A stretch of 35,685 nt of DNA from an uncultured Clostridia bacterium. GTDB lineage: Bacteria; Bacillota; Clostridia; Peptostreptococcales; Anaerovoracaceae. Shown here piece by piece: positions 9,980 through 18,127 of the stretch. The notes beneath the pieces were generated by a model that made no database searches, was not told the DNA's origin, and saw only the letters and a list, made by a program, of their open reading frames with translations. The translations under genes were made by a program, and so were the position numbers. The stretch's first letter is position 1; each line of letters starts with the position of its first letter. The DNA lies in contig CAKQOW010000021.1 of NCBI GenBank assembly GCA_934256595.1, positions 1 through 35,685 on the forward strand, in the 5' to 3' direction.

Positions 9980-10016
9980 TTGACGGCGTGCAGTCCGGCG
10001 GACCGCAGCGTGTCAA
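9980..10016. repeat. Imperfect 37-bp palindrome
   Basis: TTGACG pairs with TGTCAA at the outer ends. After a 3x3 internal loop, TGC pairs with GCA, and after one mismatch GTCC pairs with GGAC around a GGC loop. It is GC-rich in an AT-rich gap and has no T-tract, so it is not a classical terminator. It sits between the 3' end of the dehydrogenase-like gene and its terminator and may protect the 3' end of the mRNA. The rest of the 9661-10056 gap has no supportable gene. Confidence 0.5.
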
Positions 10017-10056
10017 ACTATGCAATTATTATGTTATAAAAGGAAAAGCTTCTATA

Positions 10057-11292
10057 TTATAAAGGGTTTACGTGAGTTTCTGCCGTAATGTCAAGCTCTG
10101 CTGCATAAGCAAGATACTTGTCACATTCTTCATATGTAAGCATATCTGATGAAATCAGACCTGTCTGCGTATAGTCATCATTTACAAACATCTTTGTAAA
10201 CAGTGAACCGCACTGACCTGTCATATACTGCTCGCCTGTAATGCCTGCTCTTTCAAAGCTTTCTACGCAGCCCGGAGCATATACATATGTTTCGATAAGA
10301 ACTTTTTTGCCGTCCTTTGTACCCATAGCCTCTGATACAAATGCGCCCTCGTCTTTAACAAGACCTTCATCAAGAATTTCTTTGATTTCGTCATGATATT
10401 TAGGTGCAGGAGGAATGTGAGATAAAATCACATCAAACGGTACAAATGTATGTCCCTTGTAGGTTTCTTCTTCTCTGCTGAGAAGTCCTGCTCTGTAAAG
10501 AGGAGTTGAGAAATCAATGCCTACTCCGCCGTATTTAAAGTTTATATTCTTAGCGCCTTTGAAATGAGTATCCTTGTTAAGTCCCATATATACTGTTTCA
10601 TCGTGCGCATGTTCTACTAATGTAACTTCTTTCTGACAGCCCTTGAAGTGTCTTGTTACAGGAAGCGAATGTGGTTCTGTTTCAACCATAACGCCGTCTT
10701 TCAGTGCGAATGTCGGGTCTGTCATATCGGATAATGCTGTAAATGGTGACCACCAGAAAGGCAGAAATCTCTTAGCTTCAACACCCTCGTATACCATCAT
10801 GAGAATATCGTCGCATGTATCGAGAAGCTGCATGTTCTTCTTGGTTACAACGCACATTAATCCCGGTGCCGAGCCTGTGCCCATTATTGCCATTTTGCCG
10901 ATTTCAGCGAATTTTTTGCCGTAGTCTGTATAAAGCTGCTGTACGCAGTCAGGCCACCATTCGTACCATTCACCGTTAAGTACGTCTGTTGCGGCAAAGT
11001 CCTGATAATTTGCTTTAACTTTAAGAGCTGCCTCTAAAACATTCTGTCCAAACTGAATAGGAAGAGCGTTTACGATAAGGTCAACGCCTTCACCTGCCTT
11101 GGCAATGCTGTCAATATCGTTAGCGTCAATATAAGTACCCTCAGCTTTTTTAAGAATTTTAACTAATTCATCTACAGCCTTATGGTCTGCATCCGCACAT
11201 ATGATTTTTTCAACGTTCGGTTCTTCGTCCATTCTCTGTGCAACTGTTGAGCCCTGTGCTCCAACGCCTACGATTAATATCTTTTTACCCAT
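10057..11292 (-). CDS. Saccharopine dehydrogenase family protein
   Basis: A 411-residue cytoplasmic oxidoreductase-like protein. The N-terminus is a Rossmann fold (ILIVGVGAQGSTVAQRM, residues 5-21) followed by ICADAD at the end of the second strand, as in NAD(P)-binding saccharopine dehydrogenase/homospermidine synthase relatives. The catalytic C-terminal domain is much less conserved. True saccharopine dehydrogenases act in lysine metabolism, but many clostridial members act on unknown amino-acid derivatives. GTGAGGTG lies upstream of the ATG at 11292-11290. It is divergent from the AraC regulator at 11456 with 163 bases between them, so it is a likely target of that regulator and may process an amino acid brought in by the nearby transporter; this is inference. 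Confidence 0.82.
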   Translation of the reverse strand: MGKKILIVGVGAQGSTVAQRMDEEPNVEKIICADADHKAVDELVKILKKAEGTYIDANDIDSIAKAGEGVDLIVNALPIQFGQNVLEAALKVKANYQDFAATDVLNGEWYEWWPDCVQQLYTDYGKKFAEIGKMAIMGTGSAPGLMCVVTKKNMQLLDTCDDILMMVYEGVEAKRFLPFWWSPFTALSDMTDPTFALKDGVMVETEPHSLPVTRHFKGCQKEVTLVEHAHDETVYMGLNKDTHFKGAKNINFKYGGVGIDFSTPLYRAGLLSREEETYKGHTFVPFDVILSHIPPAPKYHDEIKEILDEGLVKDEGAFVSEAMGTKDGKKVLIETYVYAPGCVESFERAGITGEQYMTGQCGSLFTKMFVNDDYTQTGLISSDMLTYEECDKYLAYAAELDITAETHVNPL

Positions 11293-11394
11293 TTTACTTT
11301 ACACCTCACTTAATTTTGAAAATGGTTTTCTGAATATTTTTAATTGAGCGCCCTTTGTAATTATATTATAGTCATATGGCGATGAACAAAACCA

Positions 11395-11423
11395 TAGACG
11401 TTTTATCGCAGTTTTGATATAAT
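11395..11423 (+). promoter_or_regulatory. Promoter of the AraC gene in a divergent control region
   Basis: TAGACG (11395-11400), 17 bp, then a perfect TATAAT (11418-11423). A minus-strand TATAAT at 11370-11365, with only a poor -35, could serve the divergent dehydrogenase-like gene. The -10 of the minus promoter lies about 25 bp from the -35 of the plus promoter, so one bound regulator could affect both. Confidence 0.5.
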
Positions 11424-11455
11424 TATATAAAAAAACGACTATAAATGAGGGTTTT

Positions 11456-12421
11456 ATGTTAATATCACGAGAAAAAATAAATTTAATTGATGGAACTCCG
11501 ATGGGAATTAAGGTCTATGAAGCATTTCATGAGGCGGCGCATTTTCACAGTGACTGTCTTGAGGTTGTTTTCTGCGCCAGAGGAGAACTTAATATAAGGA
11601 TTGCCTATGAAGAACTGACAGTTAAAGAAGGAGAGATAATCCTTATAGATACCGACGATGTCCACTGCATATCTTCAGACTGTGAAAACCTGCTTATTTC
11701 ATTTTATATTGATCAGACCTCAGAGCTGTTTGGCGACGGTGACCTTGTGAATATGTCTTTTGTATGCCACAAAGGTGAGATACATCCTTCAATGGAAAAA
11801 AAGATAGACTATATGCACAAGCTGCTGCTTACAATGTTTTATACCTATATATCTTCAAGATACAGCGAGTATGAAAAGAAGCAGATTATTAACAGAACTG
11901 CTGTGCGTATTATGGACATAGTGCAGGAGAATTTCTCAGTCTTTTACTGGATGAACGACCCTAATCAGTTTCCTGATGATGCCAAAGCAAGATTTGAGCA
12001 TATTTTTGCATATATCTACAAGAATACAAAGGGACGGATGACAATAGAGGAGCTGGGGGCGCTGGAGCATATAAATCCGAATTATCTTTCCCAGTTTCTG
12101 AAGAAAACATCGTTTTTGGGGCTTCGCGGGCTCAGGACATATATCAGGGTATATAAGGCGGAGCTACTGCTGCTTACAACGGATATGAGCATTACGGATA
12201 TATCCTATCAGTGCGGATTTTCGGACCCTAAATATTTTTACAGGGCGTTCAAACAGTGGTACGGGCACACCCCTCTTAATCACCGGAAGCTTTACAGAGA
12301 ATACGCTCTCAGCAATGTTGACAACAGGGAAATAGATATAGCGGAAATAAGAGACGAGCTTGACGATCTGATTTCATATTATCAGGCGGAGCTGCAGCTC
12401 AAATTGTCAGACATCAAATAA
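11456..12421 (+). CDS. AraC-family transcriptional regulator, cassette A
   Basis: A 321-residue DNA-binding regulator. Residues about 25-100 form a cupin-like sensor (HFHSDCLEVVFCARGEL, then EGEIILIDTDDVH), and residues about 190-290 carry the two AraC helix-turn-helix motifs, the second with ISYQCGFSDPKYFYRAFKQW. It is clearly paralogous to the regulator at 32331-33275, which shares the NYLSQF and CGFSDPKYFY motifs and lies beside a second copy of the same transporter. The start has a close GAGGG (spacing about four). It is divergent from the saccharopine-dehydrogenase-like gene and codirectional with the LuxR gene 63 bases downstream. The likely inducer is the amino acid or peptide handled by the cassette, which the sequence does not identify. 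Confidence 0.9.
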   Translation: MLISREKINLIDGTPMGIKVYEAFHEAAHFHSDCLEVVFCARGELNIRIAYEELTVKEGEIILIDTDDVHCISSDCENLLISFYIDQTSELFGDGDLVNMSFVCHKGEIHPSMEKKIDYMHKLLLTMFYTYISSRYSEYEKKQIINRTAVRIMDIVQENFSVFYWMNDPNQFPDDAKARFEHIFAYIYKNTKGRMTIEELGALEHINPNYLSQFLKKTSFLGLRGLRTYIRVYKAELLLLTTDMSITDISYQCGFSDPKYFYRAFKQWYGHTPLNHRKLYREYALSNVDNREIDIAEIRDELDDLISYYQAELQLKLSDIK

Positions 12422-12484
12422 CGCTCTGTTAAATCTCAGGGATATGTGATATACTTTTCAAAGGGAACTTTTCAGGAGAAATAA

Positions 12485-13456
12485 ATGTTTTTATCAAACG
12501 ATTTTTATAACTTCCTGTATATTGCGGTAATAATTTTAAGCGGAATTACATTTTCGCTGACGTTAATACTCAGCGCCAGGGAGAAAGACGAAAAGCACAA
12601 GGCACTGTATCTGTTTACGGCGGCGGTGTTTGTTTTTATGATAATAGATTTCATAGTGTACTATTATCTTGACGGGAGCACCTCCGGCAGAATTGTGTTT
12701 GCAATGATTACTGTTTCAGATATTATGTTCTGCGCTGTTGTTACGGCGTGGGTTTATCTGCTTGTGGTGCAGGCGGATATGAGAGGCAGGATATCAATGA
12801 AGCTGGTCATACTGATTTCTGTCGTATATGAGGTTTTATCGCAGATACTTTCGCTTATGCTGGGCAGATACGACTCGTTTATGCTTCACGTTCAGAGCGG
12901 GGCCGGCAAGGTGGTGCTGCAGATTTTAAATCTGTCATACAATATGGTGATAATCGCCATAGGGGTTATGTGCATGGCTGCTCTTTTTAAGAAATTCCAA
13001 AAAAGCGTAGGCAGAGCGGTGAACCTTATTCTGTCGGCAATACTCATAGGCTATATGGTCTGGATTATCTACTGGGACTACAGCGTATGGTTTGAAACAG
13101 AGGACAATCTGATGTCGATATATGCGATGGATCCGATTATCCTTATAGCTGCTGTATTCAGCTGCGCGCTCATATACTATTTTTACAAAAAGGACCCGCT
13201 CAGACTCAGAGAAAAAGAGATTGCATCAGTAGATGCCATTGCCGTTATGTCAGAAAAATACGGCCTGTCCCAAAGAGAAAGAGAGGTTATAGAGCTTCTT
13301 AATTCAGGGCTAAGCAATCCTCAGATTGCAGAGAAGCTGTTTATATCGGAAAACACGGTTAAAAGACATATAAACAGCATATTCAAAAAAACGGGAACGG
13401 CAAACAGACACGAGGTGCTGTTCAAGATTGCCAATATAAACAAAGTGAATATATAA
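12485..13456 (+). CDS. Membrane-bound LuxR-family regulator with seven-helix sensor
   Basis: A 323-residue protein. The first 235 residues hold about seven hydrophobic helices (first at about 10-28, last at about 214-231), and the C-terminus is a LuxR/GerE helix-turn-helix (LSQREREVIELLNSGLSNPQ, then ISENTVKRHI). There is no receiver or kinase domain, so signal sensing in the membrane is probably transmitted directly to the tethered DNA-binding domain, as in one-component LuxR regulators common in Eggerthella and some Clostridia. AGGAG lies eight bases before the ATG. It lies between the AraC gene and the peptidase lipoprotein gene, whose promoter region is a plausible target. A terminator follows directly. 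Confidence 0.85.
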   Translation: MFLSNDFYNFLYIAVIILSGITFSLTLILSAREKDEKHKALYLFTAAVFVFMIIDFIVYYYLDGSTSGRIVFAMITVSDIMFCAVVTAWVYLLVVQADMRGRISMKLVILISVVYEVLSQILSLMLGRYDSFMLHVQSGAGKVVLQILNLSYNMVIIAIGVMCMAALFKKFQKSVGRAVNLILSAILIGYMVWIIYWDYSVWFETEDNLMSIYAMDPIILIAAVFSCALIYYFYKKDPLRLREKEIASVDAIAVMSEKYGLSQREREVIELLNSGLSNPQIAEKLFISENTVKRHINSIFKKTGTANRHEVLFKIANINKVNI

Positions 13457-13459
13457 TCC

Positions 13460-13494
13460 AAAGGCTGCCCCAAAAGGCGGCCTTTAAAATTTTT
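13460..13494 (+). terminator. Terminator after the LuxR gene
   Basis: AAAGGCTGCC pairs with GGCGGCCTTT (10 pairs, one G-T wobble) around a six-base loop; AAAATTTTT follows. Confidence 0.8.
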
Positions 13495-13597
13495 CACAAA
13501 GTATAAAAAGCAGATGAGCCTTGATTTTTTAATGAAAAGCGGTAGGGATTGCTGCTGAAAAAGAGGTGACAAGGGCGAATTGTGCGAAAAAAAAGAA

Positions 13598-13626
13598 TTG
13601 ACAGAAAACTTGATGAGTGATACTGT
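13598..13626 (+). promoter_or_regulatory. Candidate promoter of the M28 peptidase gene
   Basis: A perfect TTGACA (13598-13603) is followed after 17 bp by a poor -10, TACTGT (13621-13626). A consensus -35 with a weak -10 is consistent with a promoter that needs an activator, for example the LuxR or AraC protein encoded just upstream. Confidence 0.45.
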
Positions 13627-13668
13627 TGTTAGAGAAAACAGTTTTGATTTTAACGAGGAGGAATGGAA

Positions 13669-15813
13669 ATGAAAAGAAAAGGATTGGCGTTAATACTGGC
13701 GCTGACAGTGACAATTGTGATGTGCTTTACCGCATGCGGAAACAGCGGTGTGAGCATAGACTCTGATCTGTCAATGGCAGAAGATGTTGAGAAGTATGTA
13801 AATGCAATAGATATTGAATATGCATACGATCTTACAGAAAAACTTGCATATGATGAGGAATACTGGGACTGCGAACTGGGCTGGAGAACTGCAGGCTCGG
13901 ATGCAGAACACAGATGTGCAGATTTCCTTGCAGAAGAAATGGAGAAGATCGGACTTACCGATATTGAAAAAATCCCGACAAAGGTTGATAAATTCCAGCT
14001 CAATGACACAAGCTTTACAATTGAGGGAACTGAAATCGACCTGATGCCTGCGGCATACCAGTGCTCAGGTACAGACAAGGACGGAATTACAGCAGAAATC
14101 GTTAATGTGGGCACAGGCTTTGAGGCAGACTATGACGGTCTTGATGTCAAGGATAAAATAGTTATTGCACAGGTTGACCAGGCTAATGAGTCATGGATTG
14201 ACGGCTACATAAGACAGGCTCACGACAAGGGCGCTGCAGCGCTTGTAAGCTATGCCAACAGCGGCTACGGCGAACTTAACGAAGATACTGCAAACGTGCA
14301 GGATATCTGCTGCGCGGATCTTATCCCTACAGTAGCAATAAGCTACAATCAGGCACAGGATATTCTTAAAGCCATTGAAGCGGGCAACAACAAGGCAAAC
14401 CTTATGGTAGACGCTGACTTTGAACCGGACAAGGGCACCAGCTACAATGTAGTTGGATATATCAAAGGCAAATCCTCAGACCAGCAGATTATGCTGTCAG
14501 GCCACTACGATAAATACTGGTACGGCTTCCAGGATGACTGCGCTGCAATCGGTATGGACTTCACTATAGCCAAGGCCATGATAGACTCAGGATATGTTCC
14601 TGAAAACGATATCGCAGTTGTTGCGCACGGCGCAGAGGAATGGGGTTCAACAGACGCTCAGTTTGACTGGACAACCGGCGCATGGGGAATGATCCATACA
14701 GAAAAACCTGAATGGGCCAAGAAAACAATAGCAATGCTTAACTGCGAGCTTCCTGCATTTGAACCGCAGGACAAAACTCTTAGAGTTTCATGTGTTCCTG
14801 AATTTGCTACAATGAGCAAAAAGCTTATAAGCGAGTCCGGACTTGTTGCACAGACAGACATAAAACTGGATGCAGAGTCAGTTGATGCAAGCAATATGGA
14901 AGATGGTGTATCCTACAGATGGCACGGCGTGCCGTATATGTTAAACGGCTTCTTAGGCGACAAATTTATGTGCCAGAGATACCATACTATAGATGACGAC
15001 AAAGACACATGGTCAGAAGCAACAATGCTGGGCAACCTCTACTGGTTCGGAGCTTATGCAATCTATATCGACAAGACTCCTGCACTTGAGCTTGATATGA
15101 CTCAGACATGTGACCGTCTTGAAGAGAATTTAAGCGAAGACCTTGCAAAAGAGGCTGACGTTGATACAGAAAGCTACAAGGCAGCCCTTGCAGATATGAG
15201 AGCGGCAGCAGAAGCTTACAACAAGAAGATTGCTGACATCAATGCAGCTTATGAAGAAGCAATGGCAGCAGGTGATGACACTGAGGCAATCAGAGCAGAG
15301 GGTAAGGCATTGAATAAGCAGACACTCAAGGTATTTGCTGCAATACAGAAGGCATTCCTGGAGTCAAGCCCTGCAGACGTTGCATACGGTCACCCTACAA
15401 TAAATGAAAATGCGCAGACTCTTGAAGCGGTGATTGCAGCTCTTGACAAGAAGGAACTGTACAACGATGACGAAACAGGAGCGCTTGACGTACTTTACAA
15501 TCTTAATGATGTACTTGAATATAACTATTATATATTCGGAGTAAAACCTGCTGATGATGCAGTGAAGCTGTATGACCAGAAATATATATCAACAGATAAG
15601 ACTTACTGGGGTACAGATGCAATGCCGCCGATTATTTACACAGGTGAGACAACTCACAAGCTGGTTAGAGATGCGGAGGCAGAAAAAGACATAGACTACA
15701 AGGTCGTGACAGGTGTATATAAGAGTGCGCTTACAGATACTATGAAGAACATCAAACTGTATGCCGACAGAGAAGTCAAGGATATGGCAAAGGTTGCAAA
15801 GCTGATGAAATAA
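13669..15813 (+). CDS. M28-family metallopeptidase lipoprotein
   Basis: A 714-residue exported lipoprotein. Residues 1-23 are a lipoprotein signal with lipobox FTAC (Cys23 would be acylated). A PA-like insert spans about 120-245, and the M28 zinc-peptidase core follows with candidate metal and catalytic residues H279, D281, D289 or D290, E323/E324 (HGAEEWG), E360 and H439 (YHTIDDD). A largely helical tail (about 485-590) may be a dimer or cap region. The family removes amino acids from peptides. I chose the ATG at 13669 because AGGAGG (13656-13661) lies seven bases before it; the in-frame ATG at 13663 is only one base from that site. A transporter gene follows after a terminator, so extracellular peptide trimming followed by uptake is the simplest reading. 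Confidence 0.88.
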   Translation: MKRKGLALILALTVTIVMCFTACGNSGVSIDSDLSMAEDVEKYVNAIDIEYAYDLTEKLAYDEEYWDCELGWRTAGSDAEHRCADFLAEEMEKIGLTDIEKIPTKVDKFQLNDTSFTIEGTEIDLMPAAYQCSGTDKDGITAEIVNVGTGFEADYDGLDVKDKIVIAQVDQANESWIDGYIRQAHDKGAAALVSYANSGYGELNEDTANVQDICCADLIPTVAISYNQAQDILKAIEAGNNKANLMVDADFEPDKGTSYNVVGYIKGKSSDQQIMLSGHYDKYWYGFQDDCAAIGMDFTIAKAMIDSGYVPENDIAVVAHGAEEWGSTDAQFDWTTGAWGMIHTEKPEWAKKTIAMLNCELPAFEPQDKTLRVSCVPEFATMSKKLISESGLVAQTDIKLDAESVDASNMEDGVSYRWHGVPYMLNGFLGDKFMCQRYHTIDDDKDTWSEATMLGNLYWFGAYAIYIDKTPALELDMTQTCDRLEENLSEDLAKEADVDTESYKAALADMRAAAEAYNKKIADINAAYEEAMAAGDDTEAIRAEGKALNKQTLKVFAAIQKAFLESSPADVAYGHPTINENAQTLEAVIAALDKKELYNDDETGALDVLYNLNDVLEYNYYIFGVKPADDAVKLYDQKYISTDKTYWGTDAMPPIIYTGETTHKLVRDAEAEKDIDYKVVTGVYKSALTDTMKNIKLYADREVKDMAKVAKLMK

Positions 15814-15832
15814 GGAAATAACGGCAATATAC

Positions 15833-15862
15833 AGGAAGGCTCTTTCACAGGGCCTTCCTTTT
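15833..15862 (+). terminator. Terminator after the M28 peptidase gene
   Basis: AGGAAGGC (15833-15840) pairs with GCCTTCCT (15852-15859), then TTT. Confidence 0.75.
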
Positions 15863-15928
15863 GCGAGCAGTATTCTGTAATAGAGTGGAAAAGTACATAA
15901 GAAAATTAATAAAGAGAGAAACAGGTGG

Positions 15929-15966
15929 CAGACAGCAGGCATTAAACTGCTTTTGCTGTCTGTTTT
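15929..15966 (+). terminator. Second terminator-like hairpin in the peptidase-transporter gap
   Basis: CAGACAGCA (15929-15937) pairs perfectly with TGCTGTCTG (15954-15962), followed by TTTT. It lies about 65 bases after the first terminator in the 374-base gap 15814-16187. The gap also holds a weak promoter and a leader hairpin, but no gene. Confidence 0.55.
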
Positions 15967-16057
15967 GCATTTAGGATATAAATACTATTATCTTGCAGTT
16001 GCCGGTTACAGATTTGCGGAAATTACGAATTTTTAGACAATTAACACCCTTGTGCTA

Positions 16058-16087
16058 TTGCAAAACAGGATAAATAAGTGCTATACA
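16058..16087 (+). promoter_or_regulatory. Weak candidate promoter of APC transporter A
   Basis: TTGCAA (16058-16063), 18 bp, TATACA (16082-16087). It would give a leader of about 95 bases that contains the hairpin at 16125-16149. Confidence 0.35.
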
Positions 16088-16124
16088 TAGGTATAAACGT
16101 TTTGAGTGCCCTTTCAATTCGTTG

Positions 16125-16149
16125 GCAGAGCAACATAGAAATGCTCTGC
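16125..16149 (+). promoter_or_regulatory. Leader hairpin before APC transporter A
   Basis: GCAGAGCA (16125-16132) pairs perfectly with TGCTCTGC (16142-16149) around a nine-base loop, 38 bases before the start codon. A T-rich stretch (16152-16175) follows, but there is no clean T-run. It could be an attenuator or an mRNA-stabilising stem. Confidence 0.45.
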
Positions 16150-16187
16150 ATTGCATTTATCTTATTTTATATTTTGGAGGTTAACAA

Positions 16188-17897
16188 ATGAGTCAGCAGA
16201 CACAAGGTGTTGCAGGACTGAAAAAGCATGACATTAAAGTATCAGGAATAGTGTTTATGCTGTACTGTCTTGTTGGCGCGGGAGCTTTCGGTATTGAAGA
16301 AATAATACCTGCATCGGGCCCCGGTATGACGTTAATTCTTTTGATGGTATTCCCTATAATATGGGCATATCCTATCAGTAATCTGGTTGCGGAGTGCGGC
16401 GCGGTTCTTCCGTCGGAGGGCGGAGTCTATGTATGGGCCAAGGAAGCTTTCGGCGAGTTCTGGGGATTTCAGACCGGCTGGTGGGCTACAGTATCCACAT
16501 ACATCTGCAACGGTACGTATGTTGCTCTTGTAGCAGGTTATGTGAGTCAGATGATACCTATGAGCGATATTGCCATTCAGGCAGTAAAGATTGGCATGAT
16601 CCTTATTTTCACAATCATCAATCTGCTCGGACTCAAAGAGGTTGGACAGGTAAGTACAATTCTTTCAATCCTCATAGTTATGGCATTTGCACTGGTTGCA
16701 ATAGTAGGCTTTATCAACTGGCAGACAAATCCCATGGAGCCTGTGCTTCCTGAGGACTACAGCATCATTGACGGTGTAGGCGGAGGAATCTGCATATGTG
16801 TATGGATGTACTGCGGATATGAGTGCATATCCAATATGGGTGGAGAGGTTAAAAACCCTCAGGTAATCCCTAAGGGACTTATGATAGCAATGCCGCTTGT
16901 AGCACTTACATACATACTGCCTACTTTAGGCGGACTTGCAAGTCTTCCTGCAGGAAGCTGGGAATTCTGGTCAACAGACGGAGGCTTCAGCGGCGAGTCA
17001 ATAGGCTATGCGACAATCCTTACAACACATCTGGGTCAGGCATGGGGCTATGTATTCCTTGTAGTTGCAATCGTATCGCAGTGCGCGATATTCAATACAT
17101 ATCTTGCATCAGGCTCAAGAGGCTTCTTCGTACTGGCAGACGATCACCTTTGCCCTCAATTCCTGGTAAAGGTTTCAAAGAAAAGAGGCGTACCTTATAT
17201 AGGAGTTTTATCTCTCTCAGTAGTTACACTTATACTGTGTCAGTCAGATTTTACAACTCTTGTAAGTATGGAAGTTGTATTTATCCTTGCGATATATATA
17301 ATTATTCCTCTTGCAGTGCTTAAATTAAGACGCAAGCTTCCTCTTGAAAAGAGAAAGGAAAGAGGACTGTACTATATCAGAGGCGGCAAGGGCGCAATGG
17401 TATTCTATGCGGGATGCCCGATGGTAATAGCGGTAATCGCGCTGCTTATCAACGGTACAGACTATCTGGCTGTCGGCCTGCTTGCCCTGCTCAGCGGTCT
17501 TGTGGCATACTTTATCTTTAAGATTGTATTCGGCGGTCTTGCGGTTACAGACCCTGAAAATCACCCTGTAAATCCTAAGACGAAGCTGGCTGCAGGAGAT
17601 ACAGTGAGAGTCGGTGTATTCCTTATCTGCGCGGGAGCTCTCTCATTCTTCGGACAGTTCTGGCTCAAGTGGTATGAGGTTGATTACGGCGAATGGGTGC
17701 CTGATGATTACGATATGTTCTCAGACAGTATTCCGCAGGTGCTTGAATGTCTGAAATGGCTGGGACTTGCAGCTCTTGTAATCGGTATAATTATTGCGCT
17801 TATCGGCAGGAAGAAGGATGCTCCGATTCCTGAAAAAGAAGCAGATATTGATGCTCTTATGGATAAATATCTCAATGAGGAAAAACACGACTTATAA
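16188..17897 (+). CDS. APC-superfamily amino-acid/peptide permease A
   Basis: A 569-residue inner-membrane transporter with about twelve or more hydrophobic helices. The N-terminal motif GAGAFGIEEIIPASGPG is the unwound substrate-binding segment of helix 1 in APC transporters. SEGGVYVWAKEAFGEFWGF is the conserved helix 2-3 region of the amino acid-polyamine-organocation group. GGAGG lies seven bases before the ATG. It is paralogous to the transporter at 33407-35056 along its whole length, including the tail with NPKT and a last helix followed by a charged end. It lies after the M28 lipoprotein gene, which suggests import of released amino acids; proton symport is typical of the family. The substrate cannot be read from sequence. 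Confidence 0.9.
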   Translation: MSQQTQGVAGLKKHDIKVSGIVFMLYCLVGAGAFGIEEIIPASGPGMTLILLMVFPIIWAYPISNLVAECGAVLPSEGGVYVWAKEAFGEFWGFQTGWWATVSTYICNGTYVALVAGYVSQMIPMSDIAIQAVKIGMILIFTIINLLGLKEVGQVSTILSILIVMAFALVAIVGFINWQTNPMEPVLPEDYSIIDGVGGGICICVWMYCGYECISNMGGEVKNPQVIPKGLMIAMPLVALTYILPTLGGLASLPAGSWEFWSTDGGFSGESIGYATILTTHLGQAWGYVFLVVAIVSQCAIFNTYLASGSRGFFVLADDHLCPQFLVKVSKKRGVPYIGVLSLSVVTLILCQSDFTTLVSMEVVFILAIYIIIPLAVLKLRRKLPLEKRKERGLYYIRGGKGAMVFYAGCPMVIAVIALLINGTDYLAVGLLALLSGLVAYFIFKIVFGGLAVTDPENHPVNPKTKLAAGDTVRVGVFLICAGALSFFGQFWLKWYEVDYGEWVPDDYDMFSDSIPQVLECLKWLGLAALVIGIIIALIGRKKDAPIPEKEADIDALMDKYLNEEKHDL

Positions 17898-17926
17898 CAG
17901 GCATAAAATACATAATATATGACAGC

Positions 17927-17959
17927 AAAACTGCAGCTTTACGGCTGTGGTTTTGTTTT
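17927..17959 (+). terminator. Terminator after APC transporter A
   Basis: AAAACTGCAGC pairs with GCTGTGGTTTT (11 pairs, two wobbles) around TTTACG; GTTTT follows. Confidence 0.75.
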
Positions 17960-18002
17960 GGGTTTATGTGAGCAGCGAGACGAAGTGAACAAAAAGTGAA
18001 AA

Positions 18003-18037
18003 TTGTTTATACATTCAGGCGGATTTGTATATACAAA
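18003..18037 (+). promoter_or_regulatory. Candidate ftsH promoter with overlapping palindrome
   Basis: TTGTTT (18003-18008), 17 bp, TGTATA (18026-18031). The -10 lies inside a perfect 14-bp palindrome, TTTGTATATACAAA (18024-18037), which could be an operator. No HrcA CIRCE or CtsR site is visible. Confidence 0.4.
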
Positions 18038-18127
18038 AAATGCAGATGCTGATTGAATGTTCTCTGCAAAAATTTTAAAATATATATATAGATTTAATGA
18101 AAAATATGAAAGGGGAACGATAGCGGT

